Shown: piece after piece, positions 11,697-24,600 of the stretch
Layout: every line of letters begins with the position of its first letter
Position numbering within the stretch: position 1 is the first letter of the stretch
Source of the DNA: Thuidium tamariscinum
Taxonomy: Eukaryota; Streptophyta; Bryopsida; Hypnales; Thuidiaceae
Reading direction: 5' to 3'
DNA length: 64,000 bases
NCBI GenBank assembly: GCA_947034885.2
Contig: OX344752.2
Span: 19,344,001 to 19,408,000, forward strand
Program-made: the position numbers and the translations under genes
The notes under the pieces: model-generated
What the model was told of the DNA's origin: nothing
The model's input: only the letters and a program-made list of their open reading frames with translations
Database searches by the model: none

Positions 11697-12805
11697 TAAA
11701 CCAGTCATTTTTGCCAAAAATGACTCCGTCGCGACTAACTGCTCTGCAGTCATTGTGAACAAGTCATTTGAAGAATGACTGCATTTGTATAATCACCATC
11801 CGGTTGACCCTTGGATGAATTCAGGATGGGACAGTCCATGGGGCAGCAAACTTTTTTGGCAAATTTTGGGAAAATGACGGGCTGCTGCCCAAATTTTCAG
11901 ACTTTCTAGTGACGTGGCGGTCCCCGTCAGCAAATAGCGGAGTCATTTTCTAGTTGCATTTGAGTCAAATCTGAGTGGTCTTAGAAGTCCACATCAGCAC
12001 TTCTGGAAGTCATTTTCGTGTCATATTACAGTCATTGAGTTACTGGGGATTGACACGTGGCGGTTCAAGGCGCAGTCATTGTGAAGTTGTTCCTAAGTTG
12101 TGAGTGAGTTGCGTTTTATGACTGCGTTGTCATTTCCAAGTGATTCAGGTGTGACGGTTGTGTTGTTCGTACTGATTGTGGGACGCATTTTTAACGTGTT
12201 TTGTGGTCATTCTAGAGTGAAAGGCCGTCACTTCTAGAGTCGATTTTCAGTTAGAATTTACGGCTTCTATGGATTACAAAGTCGGGAATTAGTCTCTACA
12301 TTCACGAGTGCAAGTCAAGTACCAGATTCTGGTCCTACACTGCCTTCTTCTGGAGTAGAAAGCTATTACTTCCTTATGATTTCCTCCTAACTCATAAATA
12401 GAGGGGACTACCTGCACATGACTCCAACGCAACTATTGTACCAAGTACATTACAGAGGAACACAAGTAGATTTCAGTACCAATACGTGACTGAAATCACA
12501 CCTGCTATTCGCCCCATGCATTCTTAGAATACATGAAGATAATCAGAAAATTCTGATTGCCTATGCAAGACAGCGCTTCACACTTCAGGATCAAAAATCA
12601 CGACATAAATTCCAAAAAGTGCAAAACAAAAACAAACACTCATAGACAAGAAGGGTTAACACGTTGCTATTAACCATCAATATTTACAGTATCATGGTAC
12701 TCATGGGATAGTCACAAAAATGCTACAAGTCCCCAACTAGACCTTATGAAGAAAAAAAAGGCCGCTGCTGCCTGCTGGACCTTAGATGGTCATCTTGAGG
12801 TACTT

Positions 12806-13090
12806 CTAGTCCCATAGGGTGCACGTCCCTTTGACATCGTCAATTATCCTTTGATCATCTGCATCATTTGGAAACATGAGTGCCACTCCTGCGTTCAAAA
12901 TCTCCTTCACGTCCACCTTGAACCATGTCTCCGGTATTTCCTCGAAGTAGAACTTGTGCTTCCCAGGGATTCTGCTAATCTTCCCCACTGCCACTCTTTG
13001 CCTTGTGGCCCGTGGATTTATTAGGAAAACTTCGTCTCCGCATCGATATGCTTGTTGGTTGTCCACCATAGAAATCAAATTCACAGATGG
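12806..13090 (-). CDS. 3' exon of the CACTA TNPA-like gene (DUF8039-like C-terminal domain)
   Basis: A minus-strand exon opens after an acceptor (TTTCAG) at 13091-13092 in phase 0 and ends with TAG at 12806. Features are AYRCGDEVFLINPR, VAVGKI, then IPETWFKVDVKEIL and LMFPNDADDQ, and a final LWD. This order resembles the C-terminal small domain of plant En/Spm transposon proteins (DUF8039-type: a G-E-L/V start, VAxG, a xVxVxxVL strand and a terminal W). Orientation and position fit it as the last exon of the gene whose other exons lie at 13921-18144. The splice linking it to the previous exon is not resolved. Confidence 0.5.
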   Translation of the reverse strand, partial: PSVNLISMVDNQQAYRCGDEVFLINPRATRQRVAVGKISRIPGKHKFYFEEIPETWFKVDVKEILNAGVALMFPNDADDQRIIDDVKGTCTLWD

Positions 13091-13454
13091 CTGAAATGTA
13101 TAATAGGAATCTGAAAATGATTTCTCACAATCTACCTACTTCCCCCTCACTTCAAAGTTACTGAATCATAACACATATTTAACTTTAAAATGACTTGGAA
13201 GCGCATTGTCACGGAGGTTCGACTTCTTCGTAACTCTGTGGACTATTGTATCTCAAGTACCTCGAATAGACTTTACAGTACATGGAACTCTATGCACAGA
13301 GAGAGGGAAGGATATTCAAAGCACACAAAGATCTACACAAGCGCCACGCTTGTGCAACCAAGATCGGCTCCTCTAATTCAGTTACAAACTAGCCATGCAC
13401 ACAATGATATAATAAGACAAAGTTAGTGCTTGGAGGGTGGTCAACCTCAACCAA

Positions 13455-13643
13455 CTAAGTTGGTTGATTAAGGTTAAAACCTAACTGCTTGAATGGTTTA
13501 GGCTCCCTGTAGTGAGGGACTTCACAATTCTGTCTTTGCTGCGCTGACGTCCACTGAAATGGACTTCCGACTACCCTATTCAAGGCAGACACGACTTGGC
13601 AACCCGATTCAAAACTCTCGAATGACTTGTAGGTCTCTACCAA
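13455..13643 (-). other. Short open segment between TNPA-like exons, not recognised
   Basis: A 62-codon open frame lies on the same strand as the TNPA-like gene, between its phosphatase-like and DUF8039-like parts. It has no recognisable motif and could be an exon or intron sequence. Confidence 0.15.
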
Positions 13644-13920
13644 ATGACTGAATCGGTGAGAACTTCCCCAACAACTCCCTCGTCACTGGAAGAATACTAC
13701 GATGGTACTTTACATGCACTTGCTCTTGACTTGACGTCTTCACCAACACTACTAAACAACTTCATCAAACCGTAATTGCAACTAAGCATCGGTTTAGGGT
13801 CACAAAATCTTCTTCGTGGATTGTGCGGAAGGGCGTGGGGCAGTTGTCGATGCAGGCTTTGTCCTTGCCTCCCGCTTCTGTGAGTTCTGTCCCTTCACCT
13901 ACACATGCCGACACACATTA

Positions 13921-15722
13921 TCAGATATGTCGATCAAGGGAAGGTGAGGGGACACCATCATTTGTGCAACCATGTGGTTTGCTAGTCCCCTCACCTTCCA
14001 CAAGGTCCAAAAACTCATATGCATGTCCAGTTCGGCGTCGCTGCAGCATTTGTGACATGGACTCGTTGACAACTTGTGGGAATTTGGATCGAAAACTCCC
14101 GACATCTGGGCATGAGTGCCAAGCCTCCAAGCACGGCCACAAGTACCGTTTCAAGTACTCTTTATCATCTGCCAATGTGCAAATCCACTTCATATAGAAA
14201 GGGGTACTAATGATGACATTAGCATCGGGATTGCATTCCACCCTACCTGGCTTACTATCTATGATAATTGTATTTGCGGCACAAAAATGAGGCCACAATG
14301 CATACACTGACTCTAATTGTTTCCCCCAGTCATTTGCCCACCCATGTGCACCGTCTTCCTCCTCGGACTGTTTCCCAGACCACGCAAATAATGGAGTTCC
14401 TTTCACCCCCTTCACCCCCCCAGCATGGTTGCTAGTACATCGTCCATATGCGACACACTGTCGCTGCCCCAAAAGGCGACCCAGAATTTCTCAAAACATC
14501 GGATAAGGAAGGGTTTGAGCCATGGACGAAAAACTACTCTCCGAAATTTGGTGTTTGTAGTACTACGGATTCGTGGATTCAGATTACCCTCGAAGAGCAT
14601 ACTACAGTCTAGTAATGTACCGTGTACATTAAGAACAAGCAATTTTGACTGGGAGCACTCATGTAATGGAAGCATGACAGTACTAGCCCCGACAGGTCTC
14701 ACCTGTCTAGACGTGTGTGTGCCAACGCCGGGCGGGGAAAGTACCTTGGCCGGCGACTTGGGGGGTTTCTTGGACTTCTTCGATGTTGGTGAAGGTGGGA
14801 CCGCTGTTGCTTCCACTGACTTAGAGCTCGGGCGACTTGCCCCTACAACTGCATCTGGAGATGCATCGCGAGTCTTCTCCTGTGGTTTAGCTACCTCACC
14901 TTCTTCCTTTTGCGGATGGCTGCCGGCGTCATCGCTGCTTGTCGGTGATGGGCCTCCACTATGAGGCGTGAGCTGGCGCCCTTCTTCTCCAGCAAATCCT
15001 TCACCAGCCTCCTCATCTTCGCTCGTCATAGTCTCTTCATCTCCGGCTGGTGAAGGTTCCGCTACATCTATTTCCACTACTATACAGTCTTCCCGTGGCT
15101 CGGGAATTGCTCTTCTGCCTTGTGGCTCGGGTAGGTCTGGCACTTCCACAATGGTTAGTGTGGTTGGCGCACTCAAAGGCTCTGTGACACTCTGCGTTTT
15201 GGACTCCTTCACCTCTTTAGTGCCGACCTTGGGGATGACCTGGTCAGACACTTGGCATTGTTCGCTGATGTGAAGAGAATCCACTTCCTTACTAGCCGGG
15301 AGGGTGATTTGAGAGTCAGAATCCGAGAGAGTAATATCTGATGCCTTAGCTGTGACCCGAACACCTTCTTTCTTCTTCGCTAGTCTAGCATAGCCTCTCT
15401 TGTCTTTCCCCAATTGACCATCATTTTCCGTTGTAGCTTTCAGGGAAGGCACTCTATGCTTCGACTGAGGCAGAACCTCTACAGCTTCAGTGTCAGATAG
15501 ACGAATGTCACCTTGGTTCTCCAAGGCCGATCGGGTGGTGGAGGGGGAGCCTTCGTCTGCAGGGGTTCCCTTGCCCACAAAATTGCGGACCATGGAGCGC
15601 AATTTGTCTATTGCTTGAGATTGCATTGTGTGGTTCTGGAGAAATTGATCAAACTTGACGTCCACACCCTTCTTCCACAATTCCATTGACTCCCAGCGAG
15701 CCAAGTCCCCTGCCACCCCCAT
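13921..15722 (-). CDS. CACTA TNPA-like gene, long exon: disordered linker plus FCP1/NIF-like (HAD) pseudo-phosphatase domain
   Basis: The exon opens at 15722 after an acceptor (GGGAATAG) in phase 0, matching the donor at 16681. Residues 1-35 (WKKGVDVKFDQFLQNHT) continue the TNPA-like domain. Residues about 50-340 are acidic and Ser/Pro-rich with a basic KKSKKPPKSPAKV patch. From about residue 360 a domain like plant FCP1/NIF phosphatases appears: KLLVLNVHGTLLD, VVFRPWLKPFLIRCFEKF, VAFWGS, then after a frame change TPLFAWSGKQS, ANTIIIDSKP and a C-terminal LKRYLWPCLEAW. The family's catalytic motif is DxDG or, in plant relatives, DLNG. Here it is NVHG, so both acidic positions are gone and activity is unlikely. 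A run of seven G on the coding strand (near 14415) marks a one-base frame shift between 15722-14412 and 14472-13921. The fusion to a TNPA-like protein could be capture of a host gene by the transposon. Confidence 0.65.
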
Positions 15723-16680
15723 CTATTCCCACACACGGTTTGGAAGTCGACCACAGTCATCACTCAGTTAGCCACTAGTCACCTCAAATGACTCGACACA
15801 AATGTGACTCATGCACCACTTAGTGGCCACTACCTACAAATAGAAGTCATACAAAATGACAAGGCTTGTGCACGAAAGACTATGAACTCCTATGAAATGA
15901 GAACTTCGTCAGCAGTCAAATCCTTGGTAAGCCCGGCCGTGCTTCAGATCCCTATTTCCTAACCATTCAGAGGATCATGAAATCGTTGAGATACTTACAG
16001 GGTTTTAGACACATCACTGCCTATTGACTTTGATCATAATCTGAGGACCACATCTGAGGTGGGATGGCCCGCGGCCTTTTCAAGACGGATAATACGACTG
16101 ACAGTTCACTTTGGACGCAGAAATGACTTCAAAGTGACTTATGCGCTACTCACCCACAACTGAAGTGCAACTACAAAATAACTACACTGCGATTGGGTCT
16201 GACCCTTACTCGGACCCTAAACCCAAACAGTCACATAGACATAGCCCTCCAAAACAGCAATGCAGTACAAATTTCATTCTTTGTATCCACACTTACTATG
16301 GAAATGTCATTGTCAGAAGACTCTTAACCACAATCTACTTCAATTAGCACTGACATTCCATACACAACATTGCAGCCTGCACCTGAAGACTCTCACGCCA
16401 TGACTAGACAAAACTACTTTCAAAGGGGAACACAAAGGGCAAAACTGTAACTCACATTACTTCCACCTCCGTGTATCGGACTTTGTAGCCTACCCGCATC
16501 TTCAGATATGATGGAGAGGCTTGTTCTACTTCCCATTCTCTAGCAAGGGAACCACAACAAGCAGTTAGTTTGGCACAAGAAATTAGGGGCCCTATACTTC
16601 AACTGGTTCACTTGTATTCAGAATTCGAAAAGTAAATATGAAATGGATATTGAAGACACCATCACAAAGAGGACTCTTAC

Positions 16681-18144
16681 CAATGATGCATCCCTGCCTG
16701 CCTTGCCTTTCCTCCCGACTAATGTCAAGTTCTTCACGCTTGAGCGAGCCAGAGCCATCTTTTGGGCCTTCACCTTCTGGGCATTTGTGTTCCAATAAAG
16801 CTTAAGGCGATCCCACTCTGGTTTGTCTATGTGAAGAGGAGGACTATCGATGCCTTTCAAATAACGGGATTTGAGGCGTGACCTTTCAGACTTCATATAT
16901 TTCTGAACAGCCATCTTGAATCCGACCATGCTCAGTGGAGTGCCTAGATATTCAAACTCGTTGTCTAAGGCAGCCCTTAGTTTCTTCACCGTATGTGCGT
17001 CGTGCTGAGACCACTCCACAATACTCATATCGAGGCACTTTGGGACTAAATCGCGCAAGGCTTCATCCCATGCATTCTTCCCCTCGCAAGTAGCATCCAC
17101 CTCCCCACCTTCTAGCACGAACACTCGATTGGGCTTCACTCCGGCTGTCACCCTTTAACGACTAGCGAGATCATACTCGCTTTTCCTCTTCTGTCGGCCT
17201 AAGCGGTCGTCGTTGAGTTCGGCTACATCATCTTCGGATTGGCCCACCGGGCACAGAGATTGGGCAGGCCACGCATTTGGAAGGATTGCGGGCGGACCTG
17301 CAGACCAAGGATTACCTGATGGGGCCTGGCTCGGGACATAATGGCCTGGGACCCAAGACCAATTGGGTTGCCCGTAGGAATTTCCATCTACGGGCGAAGG
17401 TGGTGGCAGTGCAGCCTTTGTTGGTGATGCCGAGATTGTGTTCTTCTTTCTCCTTATCCTCCGATCTACCAAAGCTGGCTCGTCTTGCAGCTGCAACTCC
17501 TCTTCCGACGAGTCATATGTTGTCGGCTCCGCCACTGCCAATACATTAGTGCACACGCGGAAGGATGCATCTTCTCGGGGTTACTTTAATTGACAAAAAG
17601 TATTCGGGGAATAGAATTAGATTCTCTACCAATTTCATCTTAGTACTTCATGTTTCCATAAAAGAAATTCAGTTCAAGCAAGGACATACAGAAACATTGG
17701 GCTACACCATGCACGAGCATGAACCCTAATCCCTGACCCAAGTGCGAGGGCGGGGTCGGTTGAGTTACCTGCGGCTTTAGCCTCGTGCTTGGATTGCCGC
17801 TCAATATGGGTACAAGCAATGGCGAGGTGCAGCATACCTGTGGCAATGGCCTCCTCGTCCGACTTTGTAGCCTCCGATGATGAGTCGCGCGCTGAGCTCA
17901 TGGCGCGGTCCCGTACTCCTCGCACACGAATTTCCTGTGAGTTTGCGCCCTCGCACCCTCGAAGGCTCAGCCACCTTTCACTTCTCCGTGGAGCGACGTC
18001 GTCCTCTGGACGCGAATTCACAATCACCTTTGCGGCCTTCCGCTTTGTTGGGGGTAAGCCCCTGCGCCGCCAACACGCAAATGCACTCAACGCTTCAATC
18101 CGAGCGCACACATATACGATGGAAGAGAGACAACAGTCTAACAC
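16681..18144 (-). pseudogene. CACTA TNPA-like gene, N-terminal exons (plant transposase_24 / Ptta-En-Spm family)
   Basis: Exon 1 ends at 17769 with donor GTAACT, and exon 2 begins at 17534 after GGCAG. The junction restores ...EAKAAVAEPTTYDSSEEE in frame. Exon 2 ends at 16681 with donor GTAAGA in phase 0. Exon 1 has an NLS-like stretch (PPTKRKAAKV). Its start is uncertain: there is an ATG at 17901, but the frame stays open upstream to 18144. Exon 2 holds the conserved domain: VEWSQHDAHTVKKLRAAL, SRLKSRYLK, then KPEWDRLKLYWNT and KMALARSSVKNLTLVG, the pattern of plant transposase_24 proteins, which in En/Spm bind subterminal repeats. A TAA at 17155-17157 interrupts exon 2 between ASR and RVTAG, so this copy is probably inactive. 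Confidence 0.7.
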
Positions 18145-20653
18145 AAATACGCTGACACAAGGGCGCTAACAAACCGGCGATGGCTTCACAAACAATCTAA
18201 CACTGGCTAGGGTTTGGTGGAGGAAGATGACTGACTACCCCGCATCCAACACACACCTGAGCGCTCCCACGTGGCCCCCATTGTAATCATAACTCCTTTC
18301 TCGTATTGCACTTCTATGTAACTAGTACATGACTTAGAAGTGACTTCAGAGTCACTCAAATAGAGTCGTGTAGGAGTCACGAGATGTGAAAAATGACTTC
18401 TACGTGTCTTGTGAATGACAAAGCTATAACTTATAGCAAAAGGGCAGCTCGGCACCAATACTACCGAGGCCAAGAAAACCCTACCGAGCGCACCACTTGC
18501 TTCCATTGGGAAGCGTGAACTATTCTCTGACGACAACAACGGTCAAGCACTACAAGTCTTGGAAGTCCTGAGCACCTACCAAGACCTCTTAATCGCACAG
18601 AAGAAAAGGTCGGCTTCCAAACCACTGGCCAACACTTTCAAAACTTCCATGCGCAATTATGCCATGCCTGCTACACAAACGGCATGACTCAACAGAAACT
18701 TCAGCATTCCTTGGCGAGAACATGGTGAGCACTTACAACTCCGCTATCGCCGCCAGTTGCGGAGCGACGGCCTTCTACAACTCCGCTACGTTACGGTCGC
18801 GCATGAGTTCGTATGCCGATTTCTCCGGCGGCGGACTCTCCTCCCTCGACTCCATCGTCCACAAATCGCTTCCTCTTGTGGTATGTCTCTAGTTCACAAC
18901 AGAAGCTCAACTTGTGTGCAATTGTGACAGAAATGCTAGCGCCAATCACGTGTCTCTCGCTATTGTGCAAGAGAAGGGAAGGCCAGGTAGCAATCGGGAA
19001 GTTGGGACTCAGTGATGCGCTTGAGGTAGTTCACTTTGGACGTGGGTGTGTACTTGAAGAATGTAGGCAGGAGAACTTGAACTAAGGGAGACGATGAAGT
19101 CATTTTCCGTGATGAGTTAGGTGGATAATTGGCGGCTCCCAATTAATTTCTAGATTTTGCAATTACTAATTGCCCTCTTGCCTATTAGACCACGTGTAGT
19201 AATGCTGATCTTCTAGCGATTTGTATTTGAGTGCAATTGTCTAAACTGAAATTATTGACCCTTCAATGATGTATTGGGGACTTGCTACATTAAACCTTCA
19301 CGGACATGAACTAGGGTCAATAGGAAACTACTTGTGACGGTCTTCCAGTGCAGGGTCCCACTGAAGGGCATTATTGAATTCTCAGAGGTAGTCTTCGCTT
19401 CCTAGTCACAGTGAAGTGCAAAGTTGGGTTATGTGACTGAAACCTCACTAGTGGAGTCATAGACTAGTAGCGTGAACTACAGCCCCCTTCACCAATTCCT
19501 TCTGAAAAAGCTCACAGTCATTGGGTAGTCCCAATGGAGTTACACCTTCCAAAACTGTGAGAGGTGTCTTTAGTTTCTGATTCATGAATTTTGGCAGGAC
19601 TATGGAGATTGGCTACACAATCAGTACTTAGAAGGGGACAAACCTAGTGAGGCCGCACTCACAATTCGCGGAGAGAATTTTCATGAAGAGGTCAGATTGC
19701 GTAGTTGCTCATGTTGTCAATAACTTCTAGGAAACATCCCCATGCAATAGAAGTGCCGCTGAAGTCGTTTTAAAGTAGTGAACCCGATTAAGTCATTCTA
19801 TATGACTATACTGTGACTTAGAAATGACATCTCCCTTCAATTTTATATTACCATAATAAAGCTCCTATTCAATTTTAGGGGGTAAGCTCCTATTCAATTT
19901 TACGTTACCATAATAAAGCATGGAAGTGGGATTCTCATTCTTATCCCCATTTTTTTTTAGGGGACTAAATAATCTGGCATTTCCTAATGCGTTAAGCATT
20001 CCATTCCAAGATTTTTTGGGCTACTCTTCTCATCTCAAGAAGAGTGTCACCTATAAACTATCCCTTCCAATTTCTTTTAATTTTGCATGGGTTGGTTTCA
20101 AAAAACTACACCTTCATTGGTCAATGCCAAACATAGTCTTCAGAGTATGACTGCAAATCTAGAAGCAAGCGGACCCTGCGAGTCTAACAGTGCCCACGTA
20201 GTCATTGTAAATTACTTGAAAGTAATTAGTTATATTGAATGACTATTTCTTTACTAGTTTATGACAAGCTTCATTAGTCATGAAGTCGACACTTGGATGA
20301 ATCATGAGGGTTGTCCAGATTTATATACGGACAAAATTTATTCAGTATTAGAATTGTGAGTTCATGGTCCTGAATCCTTGATCCATCCCTTTCTGATGTT
20401 AAGCATATACATCTTATAGAAGTTCTGTTAATGAATACAGGTCTTTCAACACGTGAAGGTGTTGGGCCCATTTCGAGAAAGCGTCGACTCCATCGAACTT
20501 GAAGTTCCACCTCATGTCAACCCTTGCTGCTTGGAGTCCTAACTAGTGAGTGCCATCAGGTATTACAGTCATATGCTCACCAAACCGCATCTTACTAAGT
20601 GTGATTAGCATTGCCGTGTAACACCTACCTAGCAGTTCATGTAGTAGTACAGA
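18145..20653. other. Central CACTA spacer between divergent genes
   Basis: It contains many GACT/AGTCAT motifs (about 18300-18420 and 19080-20300), so it resembles the subterminal regions. Near 18722-18880 a more GC-rich open stretch (MVSTYNSAIAASCG..., ending at a GTATGT donor-like site) may be an exon of captured host DNA; I do not recognise it. Nothing else is supported. Confidence 0.4.
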
Positions 20654-21083
20654 ATGCCCAAGCGAAGAGTTCTAAGAGCTGCACCTCTCTTTTCGAGGAA
20701 GAGACATAGAATGGTAACCCCTGATTCTAAGGAAGATGTACGCATACCTGACCGACCGTGTCCAGTAAGGACACGTACTTCAAGCTCCAGCACTCCAAGT
20801 TCAGGATCCAAGCTGAATTTAGCATTAGAAAATGGAGATGGTCCTCACGGAAGTGGCACCCACTGTGAAATGTTCAGAGGACGTGCACCCAAACCGCATC
20901 CCATCTCCTCTTATGAATAGCGAGCTCGAACACCGTTTTGAAAGTTGGGTAGCCTTGGCCCTGGGTTGTACCTCTGTGCTAGAATCAGCAAGTGACCCTC
21001 ATCCCAATGCATTGCTAAACAATCCCATTGTGAGTAGTATGTCCGATACTAGTCAGCTTGAGGGGGGGCCTTTTCAAGAGTAG
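20654..21083 (+). pseudogene. Possible broken ORF with basic N-terminus, inside CACTA
   Basis: The plus-strand frame from ATG 20654 starts with a basic stretch (MPKRRVLRAAP..FSRKRHR) and is Ser-rich. Near 20832 the reading continues in a different frame to a stop at 21083 (ending SQLEGGPFQE). I recognise no domain. It lies directly upstream of the TNP2-type gene and could be its 5' exon or an unrelated accessory ORF. Confidence 0.25.
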
Positions 21084-21614
21084 TCCAGCTTGACACCCGA
21101 AGATGTGAACAAAATCCCCATGAATGAAAGAGGGTGACTTTCTGTATACCAAGTTTGCTGCGTATTTCATGGCAATAGGTTCATGAAAGACTCTATAGTT
21201 CAATCAGTGCTTTGTTTCTCGTATGTGCATTTCTTTTTTCTTTTTTCTTCAAACATGATGGAATGTTTTCTTCAAATGTGTGTCTTACAATCTTTTCAAG
21301 TAGGGTCGTCACTTCCATCACCCATGTTCTGTACAAACTGTCTCACTGCTATAGACATATTTTAGTCATTCACGTGTTCCCATTTTTTACTTTGCAGCAA
21401 CTCGTCAATGTTGGAAGACATTTCTTAGTCATTCATGAGTATTGGAAGTCATGTGTAAGTTATTTACGAGCACGGCACTTGTGGAATTTCACTTTCCCTA
21501 TGAAGAAGATACTCTGTATTCGGTGAGGTCTGTGCTTATGCAAAATCCCTCGCATTAGTAACCCTCTTCCAGAACCTTGCATCACGGGGCTCCACATTAG
21601 TACCCAAGAAAACA

Positions 21615-24600
21615 ATGATACCCGCAAGACTTCCCTTATCTGATAGTCGAAGGCAGCAACTACGAGATGATCGCCTCTGGGTGAGGGAGCTGCAAAGGGC
21701 TAGGGAGTACAATGTGAAGAAATTGCATTGTCCATGTACAAGCTGCAGGGGTCGTAAGAGACTGTTAATACGTAACGTACGGGATCACCTACATCGCAAC
21801 GGCCGAGATCCTCAATCACGACTATGGAGAGGCCCCGGCGGAAGAGACTCCTCGGACGAAGAGTGGGAGGAACAATTTTGGGGACCGATACGAGAAGATC
21901 CGAAAGAGTTAGAGGCATTGGATGCCACGGTTGATACTCATGGCATGGTCATGCAAGCATTGGAACCAGTAGAAGTTCCAGAAAATTCGGCAAAGAAAAT
22001 TCAAGCGGAAGTGCGGGATGCTTTTGACATAGTAGACTCAGTCCATGCAGAATCTATGGAAGAGAGTAACGGTGGCATTGCAGAGGATCAAGAAGGTCGT
22101 CATGAGCAAGACCCTGAAGTCACAAGCCCAGAAGGTGCCGACGGTGATTGCAACTTCGATGCTAGGGTGTTAGAAGAGTGCTTGGAGCCTTTGTACGACA
22201 GGTCTGCTTCCAGTAAGCTTGCAGCAACGGTACTATTAATGAACTTGTGCACCGTGCATTCTGTAAGCAACCATTGTGCAAATAAACTTTTCAGTTTATT
22301 GCATTCACATCTACTGCCAAAGACTAATAATTTGCCAAGAACATACCATGCAGCAAAGTCCCTTACAAGCAAGTTGGGGTTGACATACAAAGCCATACAC
22401 GCTTGTGAGCGTGGATGTGTACTTTTCCGTGGACCCCATGAGAATGCCCTCTGTTGCCCTCACTGTGGTGGTCGCAGATATCGGGATGAAGATCGACGTT
22501 GCTTTCCAGTGAAGGTTCTACGACACTTCCCCATCATTCCGAGACTACAACGGATGTTCATGAGTCCAAGTATCTCGAAGCTCATGGTTTGGCATGCCGA
22601 GAATCGTAGCAACAAAGAAGGAGGGGATGGGTTGGTGAGGCATCCATGTGACTTGAAAGCCTAGCAGCACTTCGAAGAAAATGTGGACCCTTCTTTCGCA
22701 AGTGATCCTCGAAATGTCCACTTTGCCTTGGCAGCTGACGGAGTGAACCCGTACAAGCTGAATCGAACATCATGGTCAACTTGGCCGGTGGTGCTTCTGA
22801 ACTACAATTTACCACCATGGTTGAGCACCAAGAAGTTTTTCATGATGTTGGCCTTGTTGATTCCTGGGAGGGAGTCTGTTACAAGTGATGTCTTTGATGT
22901 GTATTTGGAGCCTCTTTTAGAGGAGTTGTTGGAGTTGTGGGATGGAGTACCTGTGCATGATGTTACCAAAGATGTAGGTATGAAGGCTTTCCAATTGAAG
23001 GGCATGTTGTTGTGGACTATCCACGACTTTCCTGGTTATGGCACTGTTGGAGGATTCTCTCATCAAGGTTATGCAACTTGTCCATGGTGTGGCATGGATT
23101 TAGGCGTTGAGCATTCCATGGAGCTTGGCAAGTGCACTTATGGTGGTACTCGTCGTTGGCTCCCTGAAGGGCATCCATACAGGTCTGAGGAAATGAAGGA
23201 GCACTTCAATGGCTGTATTGAAAACCGCCCTAAACCAAGAGAGGTAACAGTGGAGGAGCAAATTCAGCACGCACTAGAGTACGTGGCATGGAAAGCAGCT
23301 GGAAACAGAGATGGTGCTCCGGGGAACCCCTCCAAAATTTATGGTTTGAAGCGGCTCAGTAGTCTTTTCAGATTGCCATATTGGAAGGTGAGGACATCAG
23401 GCTGATCGCTTTTTTACGTTGTCAAGTGAAATGAGTTCTACATAACTGGCAGACAACTTCGTACTCAGAAAGAAGTCACTTTCATGTCATACAGGAGTTG
23501 CAGTAGGTATTTAGTGAAATTAAACGACTATTACATGACTAGTACGTGACCGAGCCCTAAGTGGATTCAGGATACCTGAACCACACGTCTGGTTAGGACG
23601 TTGTCGAGTGAAATGAGTTCTAGGTAACTCCTACATGACTCAATTGTAATGAGTCACTAACTTAGGAGTCATATATGCGTGGGGAAGTTGTCAATTAGTT
23701 CTGTAATATGACTAAGTTTTGACTCGTATATTTCCGGGACCTCTATTAATTGAAGTAGTGAAAATGCAATTCATGGGTCACCTTACAGAGGCGTTTTTTG
23801 TCCTTTGAAGTTTTTTCGGGTATTTAACCTCAATGGACATGCTATATATGAAATATCTCAAGTAAGGGGTTGAATCCCATGAATTGGAGGTACCCTAAGT
23901 TACAGAATTTAGTGTGGAACAAATCTGATTTGTGGGAGGGGTTTTCAATTCATTCCCCATTTTTTTGAACACGTATTTTAGATTCATTCCCCAAATTTTA
24001 TAAGAAGGATTTTCAATTCATTCCCCATTTTTTTTAATAGCAATTTAGGTACGCGTTCGTGGTCCCTTGAAGAGAATGTCGGTATACATGTAGCCTCATG
24101 GATACGCTATGAATCCAATATCTGTAGTAAAGCGTTGAATGCATTGAATTGCACGTACCCTAAGTTACAGAAGTTCAGATGCAAACAATATAATTTGAAG
24201 GAGGCATTTTTTTTTCCATCCCCATTTTTTTTAACAACACTTTAGAGAGGAGTTTGTGGTCCCTTCAAGCGAATTTTCATAATTGGTATGTAGCCTCATG
24301 GATATGCTGTGTATCAGAATTCAGTAGTAAGGCATTGAATACATTCAGTAGGCGCTTCCGAGGGGTAAAAAAATTAGTGTGGAAAAAATCTCTTCTATGG
24401 GAGGGATTTTCAATTCATTCCCCATTTTTTTTGTCCGCTGCTTTTGATAGGTGTTAATGGTCCCTAGAAGTCTTTTTTGGTGCTATTCCACAACATGGAT
24501 GTGGAACATGTCAAATTATTGTAGTAAGGACTTCAAGTTAGAGAATTATAGTGGAGTGGGTCGTGAATTCACTGTGACTGCGTTTAGTCATGCTGATGTT

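Noticed and set aside
14425-15273. Plus-strand ORFs opposite the TNPA-like exon
   Set aside because: They are low-complexity shadows (Ser/Pro/Leu-rich) of the minus-strand coding exon, which has splice sites and a recognisable domain.
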